Source: an uncultured Clostridiaceae bacterium
Lineage (GTDB): Bacteria > Bacillota > Clostridia > Clostridiales > Clostridiaceae
NCBI GenBank assembly: GCA_946405135.1
Contig: CAMJGD010000001.1
Span: 1 to 64,000 of the forward strand
DNA length: 64,000 nucleotides
Direction of reading: 5' to 3'
The notes below the pieces were generated by a model that saw nothing but the letters and a program-made list of their open reading frames with translations, ran no database searches and was not told the origin of the DNA. This document shows, in pieces, positions 33,569-43,241 of the stretch; within the stretch, counting starts at the first letter, position 1, and each line of letters begins with the position of its first letter. Both the position numbers and the translations under genes were made by a program.

Positions 33569-34741
33569 TCAATTGTTTTCACTCTTAGTCTTTATTACTT
33601 CATATTTTAATGATGCCATCTCAAAGAAAGTATTATATTTATTTATGTCTGAAATACAGCAAGTATTTTGGATAAATGCCTTATTAGTTTTATCTGATTT
33701 ATCAATTAATTTATTTAAAAGATATATATTTTCTAATTCTAGACTACCCAATTTATCAATAATACTCTCGTAATTTTTTGAATTTGTTTTATTAATAAAA
33801 GTAAAATATTTTCCTAAGTGTCCTATTATTACATCAGAAATCTGTATTAGCTTATTATCTGTAGATTTTACACATACATAATTATTTAAAAGTTCTTCAA
33901 ACATATACAATTTTTTATTATCTACTATTTTAAACACTTCTGTCTCTTCATCGAATATATGATATGAGTTTGGAAACATAAAGATTGATTGAATATATAT
34001 ACTAGAAAAATCATTCATTAATATATAATCTGTATTATCTTCTAGAAATAGCAAGTCATTTTCTTTTCTTGCCTTTTTAATGCATTGTCGTAGAAATTCT
34101 AAAGCGAAACCCTCATCATGATTATGTGCGCTCACCCCATCAATCCAATCAATTAAATAAGAACAAAATTCATGACAAACTTCTTTTCTTATGTTAGGAT
34201 ATTTAAATTTATAAAACACCTCCTGAATAAAGTCTATATCTTCTTTTATGTATTTATATAAAACATTTTTTAAATAATATATAAATTCCATATTATAACC
34301 TATACGTTCATCAATTACCGAATCAACAATATCAACTATTGCAAAATATAAATTATTCATATTTGAATAGTGAAGGTAAATATCATTATTATCTAACCAT
34401 TTTAGGAATATATTAAGTTTATCTGATTTTATGCATTCAATATAATTTGATTTATTTGAAATGTGTTTTCCTTTTAATTCTTTTACTGTTGATTGCAATT
34501 TTAAGTCCTTAAATAATTTATCAGTATCAATATATTTATTTTTACCTTTATATACAATGCCGCCTAAAACAAAGTTTTCATAAATTGAAGCATTAAATCC
34601 ATCTTCTTTTAGCCTAAATCTGCGAGCATTGTTGGTTTCATCGTAATAAAAAGTATAGATATCACTCATATCTTTTAAGTTATGTAAATCAATAATAGAT
34701 TTCCTTATTTCTCCTGTCTCAAATAAATTGTTAGCACTCAT
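33569..34741 (-). CDS. DUF3800-type protein
   Basis: 390 residues. The N-terminal FYYDETNNARRF (about 31-42) with Asp-Glu, and a late QISDVIIGHLGKYF (near 302-315) with an Asp, are the two landmarks of DUF3800, a family with an RNase H-like fold often found in mobile elements and beside defence genes. A middle region EFCSYLIDWIDG and the stretch FLEDNTDYILMND carry further acidic residues. No membrane segment. Nuclease activity is plausible but not shown. It lies downstream of the sigma/helicase operon inside element B and may be a separate unit. Confidence 0.6.
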   Translation of the reverse strand: MSANNLFETGEIRKSIIDLHNLKDMSDIYTFYYDETNNARRFRLKEDGFNASIYENFVLGGIVYKGKNKYIDTDKLFKDLKLQSTVKELKGKHISNKSNYIECIKSDKLNIFLKWLDNNDIYLHYSNMNNLYFAIVDIVDSVIDERIGYNMEFIYYLKNVLYKYIKEDIDFIQEVFYKFKYPNIRKEVCHEFCSYLIDWIDGVSAHNHDEGFALEFLRQCIKKARKENDLLFLEDNTDYILMNDFSSIYIQSIFMFPNSYHIFDEETEVFKIVDNKKLYMFEELLNNYVCVKSTDNKLIQISDVIIGHLGKYFTFINKTNSKNYESIIDKLGSLELENIYLLNKLIDKSDKTNKAFIQNTCCISDINKYNTFFEMASLKYEVIKTKSENN

Positions 34742-34803
34742 ATTTACGCTCCTTTATTTACTAAATTTAATTAGATAGTAAAAAATTCACATTTTACTGT
34801 CGG

Positions 34804-35235
34804 TTAAGATATTCGCTTTCTTACTTCTCTAATTAATCTCTCCCCCCTGTCTCCCCTTGTGTATCTCATCTCAATAGTTGCCCTTGGAATATTATATATT
34901 TTAGCAATCTCAGTTATTGTAAACAATTTATCATTTATCTCAACGTATATAGTATTTCTTTTATTGTTAGCTTGCTCTTCAATAGTTGCCCATCTACAAT
35001 TATCAGGTTCATAGTTACTATTCACATCAACTCGGTCCAATGATAGCTTGTCTTCATATCCATTGTTGTAAGCCCATTCATTAAAAGCTTTAAAATCTTT
35101 TATCCATTCTTGACATACTTGAATTCCTCTAGCACCATAATTGTAGTAATCTTTGTTATTAGCATTGTAACATCTTTGTCTCATCATCACCCAAATTGAA
35201 TGTAATCTTGTGTTTGATTGTCCATGCTTAAACAT
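34804..35235 (-). CDS. HNH/AP2-like phage-type DNA-binding protein
   Basis: 143 residues from the ATG at 35235 (AGGAGTGATGGT upstream). The segment RLHSIWVMMRQRCYN, then YGARGIQVCQEW and LSLDRVDVNSNYEPDNCRW, is a frequent phage and mobile-element domain related to HNH/AP2 homing proteins; DRVDVN...YEPDNCRW holds the Asp, Asn and Cys of a degenerate HNH core. The last third has a helix-turn-helix-like segment (FTITEIAKIYNIPRATIEMR), probably for DNA binding. Could be a small homing endonuclease or a regulator. Confidence 0.6.
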   Translation of the reverse strand: MFKHGQSNTRLHSIWVMMRQRCYNANNKDYYNYGARGIQVCQEWIKDFKAFNEWAYNNGYEDKLSLDRVDVNSNYEPDNCRWATIEEQANNKRNTIYVEINDKLFTITEIAKIYNIPRATIEMRYTRGDRGERLIREVRKRIS

Positions 35236-35590
35236 ACCATCACTCCTAAAATAATAATTGATGGTATATATTATGTTAATCAAATTTTTTAGACTCTTTC
35301 CTATATAATGATGATATTTACTTTTTAGTTTTGCTTACAAAAAACAGACACTCTATATTAAAGTATCTGCTTTCAACTATAAGTATTTACTTATCTTAAT
35401 TCTTCGTATTTTACAAATTTACACATTGTAACTTAGCTTGCTCTAATACATTTTCAATAGCTATCTTGTTATTTAGCATTTTATTTTATAATAAATTATA
35501 TATAAAAAGCAAATTCAAATAACTTATATTCTCTAAAGTTAGGGCATAAGTCAGCTAACAAATCCAAAATTTTCATCAAAAATAATCAAC
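35236..35590. other. Gene-free interval in element B
   Basis: About 350 AT-rich bases between the HNH-like gene and the helicase stop. A 22-codon open stretch (35411-35479, minus strand) has an ATG but no ribosome site and resembles nothing I know. No clear terminator for the helicase is visible; a weak inverted repeat near 35340-35375 may serve. Confidence 0.4.
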
Positions 35591-38500
35591 TCAACTTTCA
35601 AATTTTTTTGATAATATATCTTTAACCTCATTTGGAAGGATTCCCATAAAGTAATTCTCAATGTTGTCCCAAAACCATTTTGAATAATTGAGAATTCTCT
35701 CTTTTTGTGATGTTTCTGGTTGTTCCTTAGTAAACAAGAATTTAAGCATTTCTACGCTAGTGTAATGTTTAACCTGAACGTCTTTCAAAATGCTATTTTG
35801 GTAAAAATCACCTTGCTTAATAGCCCTTTCAAGTGGATATATCGAGTTCATACGTAAATAAATTTGTGGATTATTACCACCAATAACCTGATAGCTTAAC
35901 ATCTTTCTTGCTTCACCAATACCTAACGCAGCAATTTTTGCATCAATATCATCGCCATGAAATCTAAAGTGGAATGACGTAATCTTATCTACGCCAGTTA
36001 CATAATTATCACTCGGATTCAAGGTATTCGTTATTGAACTCATAATAAATTTTGAGAAAATATCACTATCTTGATGTATAATGTATCTTTGATTATCAGC
36101 ATTACTATTTGTACGTTCAGAAATAAACTTAATTTCTTTGATTTTTCCGAATTCAAAGGCCGAATTGATAATAGTCTGTGCAAAAGATCTAGCTTCAAAC
36201 TTATCAGTAATCTTTAAGTTCTTCATAAAATGATTGCCCAAATCAATAACTGTAAACTGGCTACCAGTTATTTTTTGTTCATTTAAAAAACTCTCAAATG
36301 ATTTCAAGATTATTTTATATTGAGATAAAAGATTTTCTACTGAAATATCACTGTTAAGTGAAACCTCAACACCAGAAGTGTACACAAATTTCTCAAACAA
36401 ATTTTTATGCTGCAATTTTTCCCGCTCATCTTGATTAAATAGAGCAAATTTGAAACTTGGAAACGACATATTCTTATAGTACTTTTCCCAAATTCCACTC
36501 AGATTTACTTGATAGACAGCCGAGTATGTGTTGCTATTAAGATCAAACTCTTTCGAGAAAAATTTACCTAATCGCGATTTGGAAAATTGAGACTCCAATT
36601 CTGGTGTCACAAAAATTAAATCATTTCCGAAAAGGCTCCTAGGACGAGCTACAAACGGTGAATATCCAAGCTTATTTGAAGACGAGAAATCTTTTTCAAT
36701 CATTAACAGTACAGTTTTAACTTTGTTATCAAGAGAATCTTCATCACGTTTATTTTGAACAAAAATGTACTTAAAGTCTTCCGGACTAATGATTAAGTTA
36801 CGATTATTCCCCTTTTCTTTGTATACAGACAGCACCTTACGCATTACTTCTAGAATTTGAGTCTTTCTTATTGCTGACATACCATGAAGCTGCTTAACTT
36901 CGTTCATATCTCGAGATAAAAAATCAATCATTCCAAATCCATGAAGAACTTTAGATTTATCACGTGCAGCACGACCAATTTCTTGAATATAGTCAACTAC
37001 ATTTCCAGTCGGAGCATAATGGTAAACATTCGTGATATCAGGAATATCAATTCCCATACCAAAAGCCTTAGTGGCAAGCACAAATTGAAGTTCTCCAGAT
37101 TTGTATCCCGATAGCACCTCATCCTTCTCTTCTTTTTGCAAAGTACCATAGTATTTACCTGTCTTTTCTGCAATTTTAGATTCATTCTGAGCCACAAAGT
37201 TATAGAAATCTATTAACAATCGCACAGTTGGAAAATAGAGTAATGACTTCTGTTTATTTTTTAACGCCATTTGTAAATGCTTCAAAGCAAGTGCATTTTT
37301 CGTTTTTCTATAGTCTCGACCCTCAGCATCAAGATTCTTCTCACTACTTCTAACATTCATCAATAGGTCATCACGTCTTACATCACCAAAATATGAAATC
37401 GGACTTATCATATTTAAAGTATTTCTCGTGTCCAAATACATATCTTCCCTACCACCATATATGGCAGTAGCTGTAAAGGTAACAATTGGGAATTTATATT
37501 CTTTTCTTAGTTTCGCAAGATAAATACCCAAATACCAATAATCAGCTCTGAAGGATTTACCCCAAGTTGTCACAATATGAGCTTCATCAATAATGACTAC
37601 CCCGATATTTCTATCACCAATCAACATTTTAATGTCACTTCTAGCCTGTAGAGTCTCTGGAGATAAATACAGTACCTCCACTTCTTGATTTTGCACTCTC
37701 TCTAGAATTTTTTCTTTTTCAAACGGAGGTGTATTACCATTGATTGTTGCAGAAGAGCTCACCCCTTTACGGCGCATGTTATCAACCTGATCATTCATCA
37801 ACCCAATCAAAGGTGATATAACTAAAGTAAGCGGCTTATCATTAACATATTTCTCTGCTAGATACAATGCTGGGATTTGGAACATAACTGACTTACCAGC
37901 ACCAGTAGAAGCTGTAATATACACATCCCTAAACGCTTCCCCATGCATTGCTTTTTCTGCTTGAGTTACAATATCATCTATAATTTGGGCTTGTGAGATA
38001 TTTATTGTTTCTTTAGAATGACTTTCAATATTCTTATAAAAAGCTATTTCCCTATAACTGTCATATCCATAAACATCTTTTAATATCTTCACGTAGCTTT
38101 CTTCATTTTGAATAACTTGTCGTCTAATTGAAAGCGTATCAAAGAATAAGTTGATATCCTTTAACTTAGAAAGAATATTAAGCCGCTCCAAGTATCTATT
38201 AGGTAAACTATCTGAGGAACCAGATAATACTAATACAATATTGTGTTTACTATTATCATTTAGTATTTCTGTTTCTAAATCTAGAAAAGGAATTTCATCT
38301 TCGGAAAGTTCTATGCGTTGAATGTTATCTAGTGGATACTCAACGGAAAAATCAACCTTTGCCGGAATATCTTTATATAATTTATATCTATTAATTTCTT
38401 CTTCAAATTCTATATAAGTTACAAAATAATTTCCGCTTTGTTTTGAATAGTCAATTTTACCATAGAAGAATGACACATTTTTTAGTATTTTCTCCTGTTC

Positions 38501-38884
38501 TGGCTCAAGCTCACTATCCTCCTGATAATACAAGTAATGATAAATATCATCAACATTACATAATGTACCTCGGTAAGGAAACTGCTTGTCATATAAGTTA
38601 TTTTCTAATACAACTACAGGCATTTTATTAATAGCCGATTGTTCCTTAAACAGTTGGTATTCCTCTATAGTCATCCACTTGTAGTCAAAATTAAATTTTC
38701 TGTTATCAATAACTTCATCCACAACTTGTTCACGAATTGTATCTAGGTTTACCTTATCATAGTAATCAATATGAAAAGAGAAATATTTATTTTTATATGG
38801 CATCTCAGTCACATTGAAACCTTTCAATACTATTATTGACTTTCCTACTTCACTTATAATTTCTTGAATTTTATTTTCTATCAT
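35591..38884 (-). CDS. RecQ-like superfamily 2 DNA helicase, 1097 residues
   Basis: Much longer than RecQ (about 600). Residues 1-300 are an unrecognised N-terminal region. Helicase core: Walker A ASTGAGKS near 323-330, motif Ia VISPLIGLMNDQ, DEAH box IIDEAHIVTTWGKSFR near 430-445 (RecQ-type aromatic-rich loop), motif III FTATA, motif V TKAFGMGIDIPDI and motif VI QEIGRAARD near 630-640. The C-terminal 400 residues are unrecognised; no RQC zinc cysteines or HRDC domain are evident. It should unwind DNA 3' to 5'. Its start overlaps the sigma-like gene by 14 bases, so the two are translationally coupled. Confidence 0.85.
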   Translation of the reverse strand: MIENKIQEIISEVGKSIIVLKGFNVTEMPYKNKYFSFHIDYYDKVNLDTIREQVVDEVIDNRKFNFDYKWMTIEEYQLFKEQSAINKMPVVVLENNLYDKQFPYRGTLCNVDDIYHYLYYQEDSELEPEQEKILKNVSFFYGKIDYSKQSGNYFVTYIEFEEEINRYKLYKDIPAKVDFSVEYPLDNIQRIELSEDEIPFLDLETEILNDNSKHNIVLVLSGSSDSLPNRYLERLNILSKLKDINLFFDTLSIRRQVIQNEESYVKILKDVYGYDSYREIAFYKNIESHSKETINISQAQIIDDIVTQAEKAMHGEAFRDVYITASTGAGKSVMFQIPALYLAEKYVNDKPLTLVISPLIGLMNDQVDNMRRKGVSSSATINGNTPPFEKEKILERVQNQEVEVLYLSPETLQARSDIKMLIGDRNIGVVIIDEAHIVTTWGKSFRADYWYLGIYLAKLRKEYKFPIVTFTATAIYGGREDMYLDTRNTLNMISPISYFGDVRRDDLLMNVRSSEKNLDAEGRDYRKTKNALALKHLQMALKNKQKSLLYFPTVRLLIDFYNFVAQNESKIAEKTGKYYGTLQKEEKDEVLSGYKSGELQFVLATKAFGMGIDIPDITNVYHYAPTGNVVDYIQEIGRAARDKSKVLHGFGMIDFLSRDMNEVKQLHGMSAIRKTQILEVMRKVLSVYKEKGNNRNLIISPEDFKYIFVQNKRDEDSLDNKVKTVLLMIEKDFSSSNKLGYSPFVARPRSLFGNDLIFVTPELESQFSKSRLGKFFSKEFDLNSNTYSAVYQVNLSGIWEKYYKNMSFPSFKFALFNQDEREKLQHKNLFEKFVYTSGVEVSLNSDISVENLLSQYKIILKSFESFLNEQKITGSQFTVIDLGNHFMKNLKITDKFEARSFAQTIINSAFEFGKIKEIKFISERTNSNADNQRYIIHQDSDIFSKFIMSSITNTLNPSDNYVTGVDKITSFHFRFHGDDIDAKIAALGIGEARKMLSYQVIGGNNPQIYLRMNSIYPLERAIKQGDFYQNSILKDVQVKHYTSVEMLKFLFTKEQPETSQKERILNYSKWFWDNIENYFMGILPNEVKDILSKKFES

Positions 38885-40157
38885 AATAAAAATCTCTTAA
38901 CCTTTCTAAAATCTTAGGATTTTGAAGTTTACTGATTGCTTTGGCTTCAATTTGCCTTATACGTTCACGAGTTACATTCTCAACATGGCCTATTTCTTCG
39001 AGAGTATGGGTTCTTCCACCAATTAAACCAAATCGAAAATTTAAAATTCTAGTTTCTTTTGGAGTTAATCGTCCTTCACAAATCTCTTTAAGCTCTCTCT
39101 TTAACGCTCCTTCTTCTGCGGACTTCTCTGGTGATTGATGTTTATCATCCGGAATGAACTCTCCAAGAAAGCTCCCTTCATCAGCGCCAATTGGAATATC
39201 CAAACTCGTTAGGTTTGCAACATCCCGATATATTTGTAAATCATTAACTTCCTCTAGAGAAATACCCAGTAAATCAGCTAGTTCTTCCTTACTAGCTACT
39301 CGCCCATTCTCATTCCAAAATTTGTTTTCAATACTTACATATTTGATTATTTTTTCTCTCGTATGAACTGGAATTCTGATCGTGGTGCTATAATCGGCGA
39401 TACTTCTAGTAATGCTCTGTCTAACCCACCAAGTCGCATATGTAGAAAATTGGTTTCCCTTGCTAATATCAAATTTTTCAGCTGCCTTCATTAAACCTAG
39501 CATACCTGCTTGATACATATCACTATTATCAAAAGAAACCGTTGAAAATTGTTTATATCTTAATGCTATTTCCCATACAAGCTTCTTATTTGCATTAACA
39601 AGATTATCTAATGCCTGTTCTCTTTTTCTAAAATCTTCTTTACTAGAATGAAGGTCAACTAGATACTCTAAATTGTGACTTTTATCAACTACGTTTTTTA
39701 GTTTTGAGACTTCATCATTGAATGAATCATTGTCTAGAAGAACATTCAATTCCTCAAAATTAAACTCGTCCAAAAAGTGAAAATCTTCAAAATTAATATC
39801 TCGATGTACTTCGTTGATAATTGTATAACCTGAAATATTTAAACTATGGCGAATCCGCTTTTGCATATCATGATCAATCTTTTCAGTTTCGAACCATTTA
39901 TTGAGCTTTGTTTCCCTTAATTCTTTATTTGGTCCAATATACTTAAAAAGCCTACTGATTTTTTCATTAAATGATTCTTTGGAATGTATAATCTCAATAT
40001 TCAGTGAATTTAGCTCAGTAAACACTGATTCCTTCTCGCTATCTGATACTTGATATTTCTTAAATAGTTCTTCAACCTTTTCAATATTTAACTTGCTACC
40101 AAATCGAAGGTTGTCGTTTATATAGTCAATAATAGTTGACAAATTGTCACTCATCAT
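38871..40157 (-). CDS. Sigma-70-family protein with tandem region 1.1-like N-terminus
   Basis: 428 residues with an AAGGAGG site. Residues about 5-57 and 66-117 look like two copies of a small helical domain similar to sigma region 1.1 (ending LNSLNIEII and LNISGYTII). Regions 2 (about 180-265; DMYQAGMLGLMKAAEKFD, FSTYATWWVRQSI), 3 (about 270-340) and 4 (about 365-425; LTPKETRILNFRFG, LEEIGHVENVTRERIRQIE) are all intact, so it could bind RNA polymerase core and recognise -10/-35 sites. It is not the housekeeping RpoD, given its place in a mobile island and coupling to a helicase. Possible roles: driving the element's own genes, or redirecting transcription during phage attack. Confidence 0.85.
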   Translation of the reverse strand: MMSDNLSTIIDYINDNLRFGSKLNIEKVEELFKKYQVSDSEKESVFTELNSLNIEIIHSKESFNEKISRLFKYIGPNKELRETKLNKWFETEKIDHDMQKRIRHSLNISGYTIINEVHRDINFEDFHFLDEFNFEELNVLLDNDSFNDEVSKLKNVVDKSHNLEYLVDLHSSKEDFRKREQALDNLVNANKKLVWEIALRYKQFSTVSFDNSDMYQAGMLGLMKAAEKFDISKGNQFSTYATWWVRQSITRSIADYSTTIRIPVHTREKIIKYVSIENKFWNENGRVASKEELADLLGISLEEVNDLQIYRDVANLTSLDIPIGADEGSFLGEFIPDDKHQSPEKSAEEGALKRELKEICEGRLTPKETRILNFRFGLIGGRTHTLEEIGHVENVTRERIRQIEAKAISKLQNPKILERLRDFYYDRK

Positions 40158-40484
40158 AAATTACAACCTCCTTAAGCAATCTTTTTAAAATTAAACATAA
40201 ATAACTTCGCCTATAACATAATTTTACATCATAGCTTAAGACTTTTCAATTAAATCTCTTCTAATTATAAACAAATATAGATTCCTTTTCCTCATAGATG
40301 AGTTTATCTACTAGAAATATATTTAATCTTTAAATGTGTTTTATAATTATTATCATATAATTAACTTCATAAAAGGGGCTGTCGCATTAGCATTGAACTG
40401 CTCCCTGTCAAGTAGACAGATGAAAAAATAAAAAGTTTTGGTATCTCCAACTATACAACCATGGTTGTATAGTTGGAGATATTT

Positions 40485-41383
40485 TTATGCTGCTTTGTGT
40501 TTTAGATATTCTCTGTATTCTAATGGCGTCATACAGTTAAGGCGTTTTTGATAGCGACCATTGTTGTAATAATCTATGTAATCAATGACTGCTTGTTCCA
40601 GTTCATTGTATGAATTAAAAGTTTTAAGATAATACATTTCTGATTTTAACATCCCCCAGAATGCTTCCATTGGTCCATTGTCAATGCATCTTGATACTCT
40701 AGACATGCTTTGTGTCATTCCTGCATCATCAAGTTTCTTCTTAAATGTTTTTGTCGTATATTGAAATCCTCGATCACTATGGAAGATTGGTTTGACATCA
40801 GGATACTCTTCATGAGCTATGTCAAAGGTTTTAAATACAAGACCATTATTGTTTGAGTGACCGATTACAAAAGAAACGATGCTCTTATCTCCTAAATCTA
40901 GGATTGCACTTAAGTATGCTTTGTTGCTTGTCCCATACTTCATTTCTGTTACATCGGTAGCCACTTTTGTCCAAAGTTATCAGCTGTGAATTCTCGGTTC
41001 AACACATTTTCAGCTGTGACTTTTGGTGTTGATTTAACATAATTCTTCCTCTTTCGTCTACAAACAGATCTGAGGTTTAGTATTTGCATGAGTCTATAAA
41101 TTCGTTTTTGATTGATATGAAAATCATTCTCTCCATTCAACTTTATTGTCATCTGTCTGTAACCAAGGATTCCACCTTTTTCTTCATATGCATCTTTAAT
41201 CAGTGGTAGTAGTGCTTGATTAAACTGCTCACTTTTACTTTCTTTACGATTTAGCCATTTATAGTAGGCTGAACGTGAGATTCCGTCAAATCTACAAAGT
41301 TCTGCGATAGAGCATCCTTTTTCGTCATGTATTTCTTGAATTGCCAAGTAAATCTTTTCATTCTGAACCTGGCTTAGAATCAT
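40485..41383 (-). pseudogene. IS3-family transposase OrfB, frameshifted
   Basis: Two overlapping frames, 41383-40949 and 40964-40485, together give a full DDE integrase. The N-terminal part has the HTH_21-type segment (GYRQMTIKLN, RIYRLMQILNLRS). The frame breaks near 40961-40963 where KWLPM-stop should read KW-A-TDVTEM; one G is missing from a GGG run. Catalytic residues: Asp in TDVTEM, Asp in FHSDRGFQY and Glu in NGPMEAFWG. OrfB begins at ATGA overlapping the stop of orfA, with GAAAGG upstream, so it was translated by coupling or -1 frameshifting on the A7 run near 41403-41409. Confidence 0.85.
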
Positions 41384-41953
41384 CTCCTTTCTATCTCGTC
41401 GAGTTTTTTTAAGAACGCCATCTCCATTTCCTTACGTTTGTTTTCTGCTTTTAAAAGTCTATTTTCAGCTCGCAATTTTTCAAGCTCCGTCATATCTGCT
41501 TCCGGTTTTGTTCTACCTCTTCGATCTACAAGTGCTTCAACATCTGCAGATTCATATTTCTTTACCCATGAATAAACTTGTTGGTAAGATACCTGATATT
41601 TCTCTGCTGTTTTAGCATAATTGTTTTTATGTTCAATACAATACTGGATTATTTCAATACGTTCTTCGTACATAGTTTTTCTTCCTTTGCTCATGATAGT
41701 TGTCCCTCCAGTTCCAGAAGTTTTTAACTCTTCATGACTATTATACTTCATAATCCATTGCTGTAGTTTGTGTCTTGAACGAATTCCATATATTAAGCAG
41801 ATATCATCTTGGGAACCGAGGCCAGATAAGTAATCTTTAACTGCACTTAACTTTAATTCAGATGAGTATTTTTTATTACCCCTCATTGTAAATGCATCCA
41901 TTCCCATACTTTTGTAATTTCGTATCCTCTGGGCTAATATTCATTTTTGACAT
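41380..41953 (-). pseudogene. IS3-family OrfA (helix-turn-helix), frameshifted near its start
   Basis: The true start is the ATG at 41953, with GGAGGG upstream, giving MSKMNISPEDTKLQKYGNG. The frame breaks at 41877-41882 in a GGGG run: removing one G continues into NKKYSSELKLSAVKDYLSG. An ATG at 41907 lies in the downstream frame but has no ribosome site. Two helix-turn-helix units and a C-terminal leucine-zipper-like coil (about 145-170) are typical of OrfA proteins that bind the IS ends. Confidence 0.8.
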
Positions 41954-42065
41954 AAAAATGCTCCCTCCTAAGCAAACAAGTTTTTATTATTTCACTTGTC
42001 TACCTAGAAGGGAGTATATCATTTAGTGCGACAGCCCCTTATGTTTTAAATGTCAATTATTCGAG

Positions 42066-43067
42066 TTATCTCATATTCTCTAGTGGACTATATCTTTGAT
42101 ATGATTTTCTTATATCTGTCATAGTGACATCTAAATATGCTTGCTCCGTTACTGTTACACTGCTATGACCTAATATTTTACTAAGCATAAATATATCACC
42201 ACCACTTAATATAAATCTCTTAGCAAAGTTATTTCTTAGTCCATGAGGTGTGATAACTTTCGTAATTCCTGCCCTATCTTTATATTGTCTAAAGTTTCTT
42301 TCAAAATTGCTTGCAGTAATAATCGTTCCTTTCTTAGTTGGAAACAATCAATTGCTAGTACAGTACCTATCTTTATACTGTAGCCACTTTCTGAGTATAG
42401 TAGCCATAGTATTACTAAAAAACACATATCTATCCTTTTTCCCTTTGTTAATCTCAGCTGGAATAAGTATAGTTCTTCTTTCAATATCAATATCCTCTAA
42501 CTTCAGATTTAACGTTTCTGTTAATCTCATTCCCGTATCAAATATTAATTGTATTATTGTGTAGTCTCTATATTCACTAAATATAGTAATATTAATAGCT
42601 TTAACCAAAGCTTTAAATTCTAAATCTGTTATCTCGTCTTTCATTTTTCGTTTAGCTTTAATGAAGTTTATCTTTTCCATAGGTGAAGCTTTTATATACT
42701 CTCTATCTACACAATAGTTAAAGAATACTTTCATATTTCTAATATAATTATTTATAGTAACATCGCTTATTTGCTTTCCAAAGTCCTTTCTTGCGTCAGG
42801 ATAATTTAAACTAACTGTCCTATCATCCGATACATAAGAGTACTTTCCTCTCTCTTTAGTAAACTTTAAATAATTATCTACATCTTCTGTAGTAATCTCT
42901 TGCACTGTTGAAATTATACTCTCCTCTTTTAAAAACTTAAAAAATAACATTAATGTTGATTCATAACTATTAATAGTTTTTTTGCTTAGTTCTTTTAATG
43001 AACAACATTCCATGAAATCTTCTAAATAGAACTCCAAATCCTTCTTTGCTTTTAATAATTTTACCAT
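42066..43067 (-). pseudogene. Tyrosine integrase of element B, interrupted by TGA
   Basis: Start ATG at 43067 (AAAGGAGTG upstream). The SAM-like N-terminal domain and the first catalytic arginine (DTGMRLTETL) are encoded before a TGA at 42348-42350, which follows KDRYCTSN. The same frame continues directly with LFPTKKGTI and contains the rest of the active site: HGLRNNF, GHSSVT and the tyrosine in EQAYLD. A single change of a sense codon (such as TGG) to TGA explains this. Unless read through, the truncated product lacks the nucleophile and cannot excise the island. The gene ends next to att, as expected for an integrase. Confidence 0.88.
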
Positions 43068-43241
43068 AATAAAAAACACTCCTTTCGTCAAATACATTTC
43101 TGTAGTTGCGAATAGAAGTGTTTGTAGGTATATTTATCAACTAATTTGTTGGCTTAAAAAACAGTTTCTTGGCTTTTTAATATAAATTTGACAAAATACC
43201 AACCACTTGTTCATCATTAATTTTACTGGCTTTAAGCTGTA

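Larger units (their letters stand above)
40373..42040 (-). mobile_element. IS3-family (IS150-like) insertion sequence, degenerate
   Basis: Terminal inverted repeats AAGGGGCTGTCGCA are exact at both ends (40373-40386 and 42027-42040), with partial similarity continuing inward (GTAGACA). Inside are orfA and orfB on the minus strand in the normal order; both carry a one-base frameshift. No convincing target-site duplication was found. Confidence 0.88.

Noticed and set aside
40360-42055. Target-site duplication of the IS3-family element
   Set aside because: Flanking bases next to the terminal repeats do not match over 3-5 bases in any register tried.
42348-42350. TGA in the integrase as selenocysteine
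   Set aside because: Tyrosine integrases are not selenoproteins and no insertion element was recognised; a nonsense mutation is simpler.
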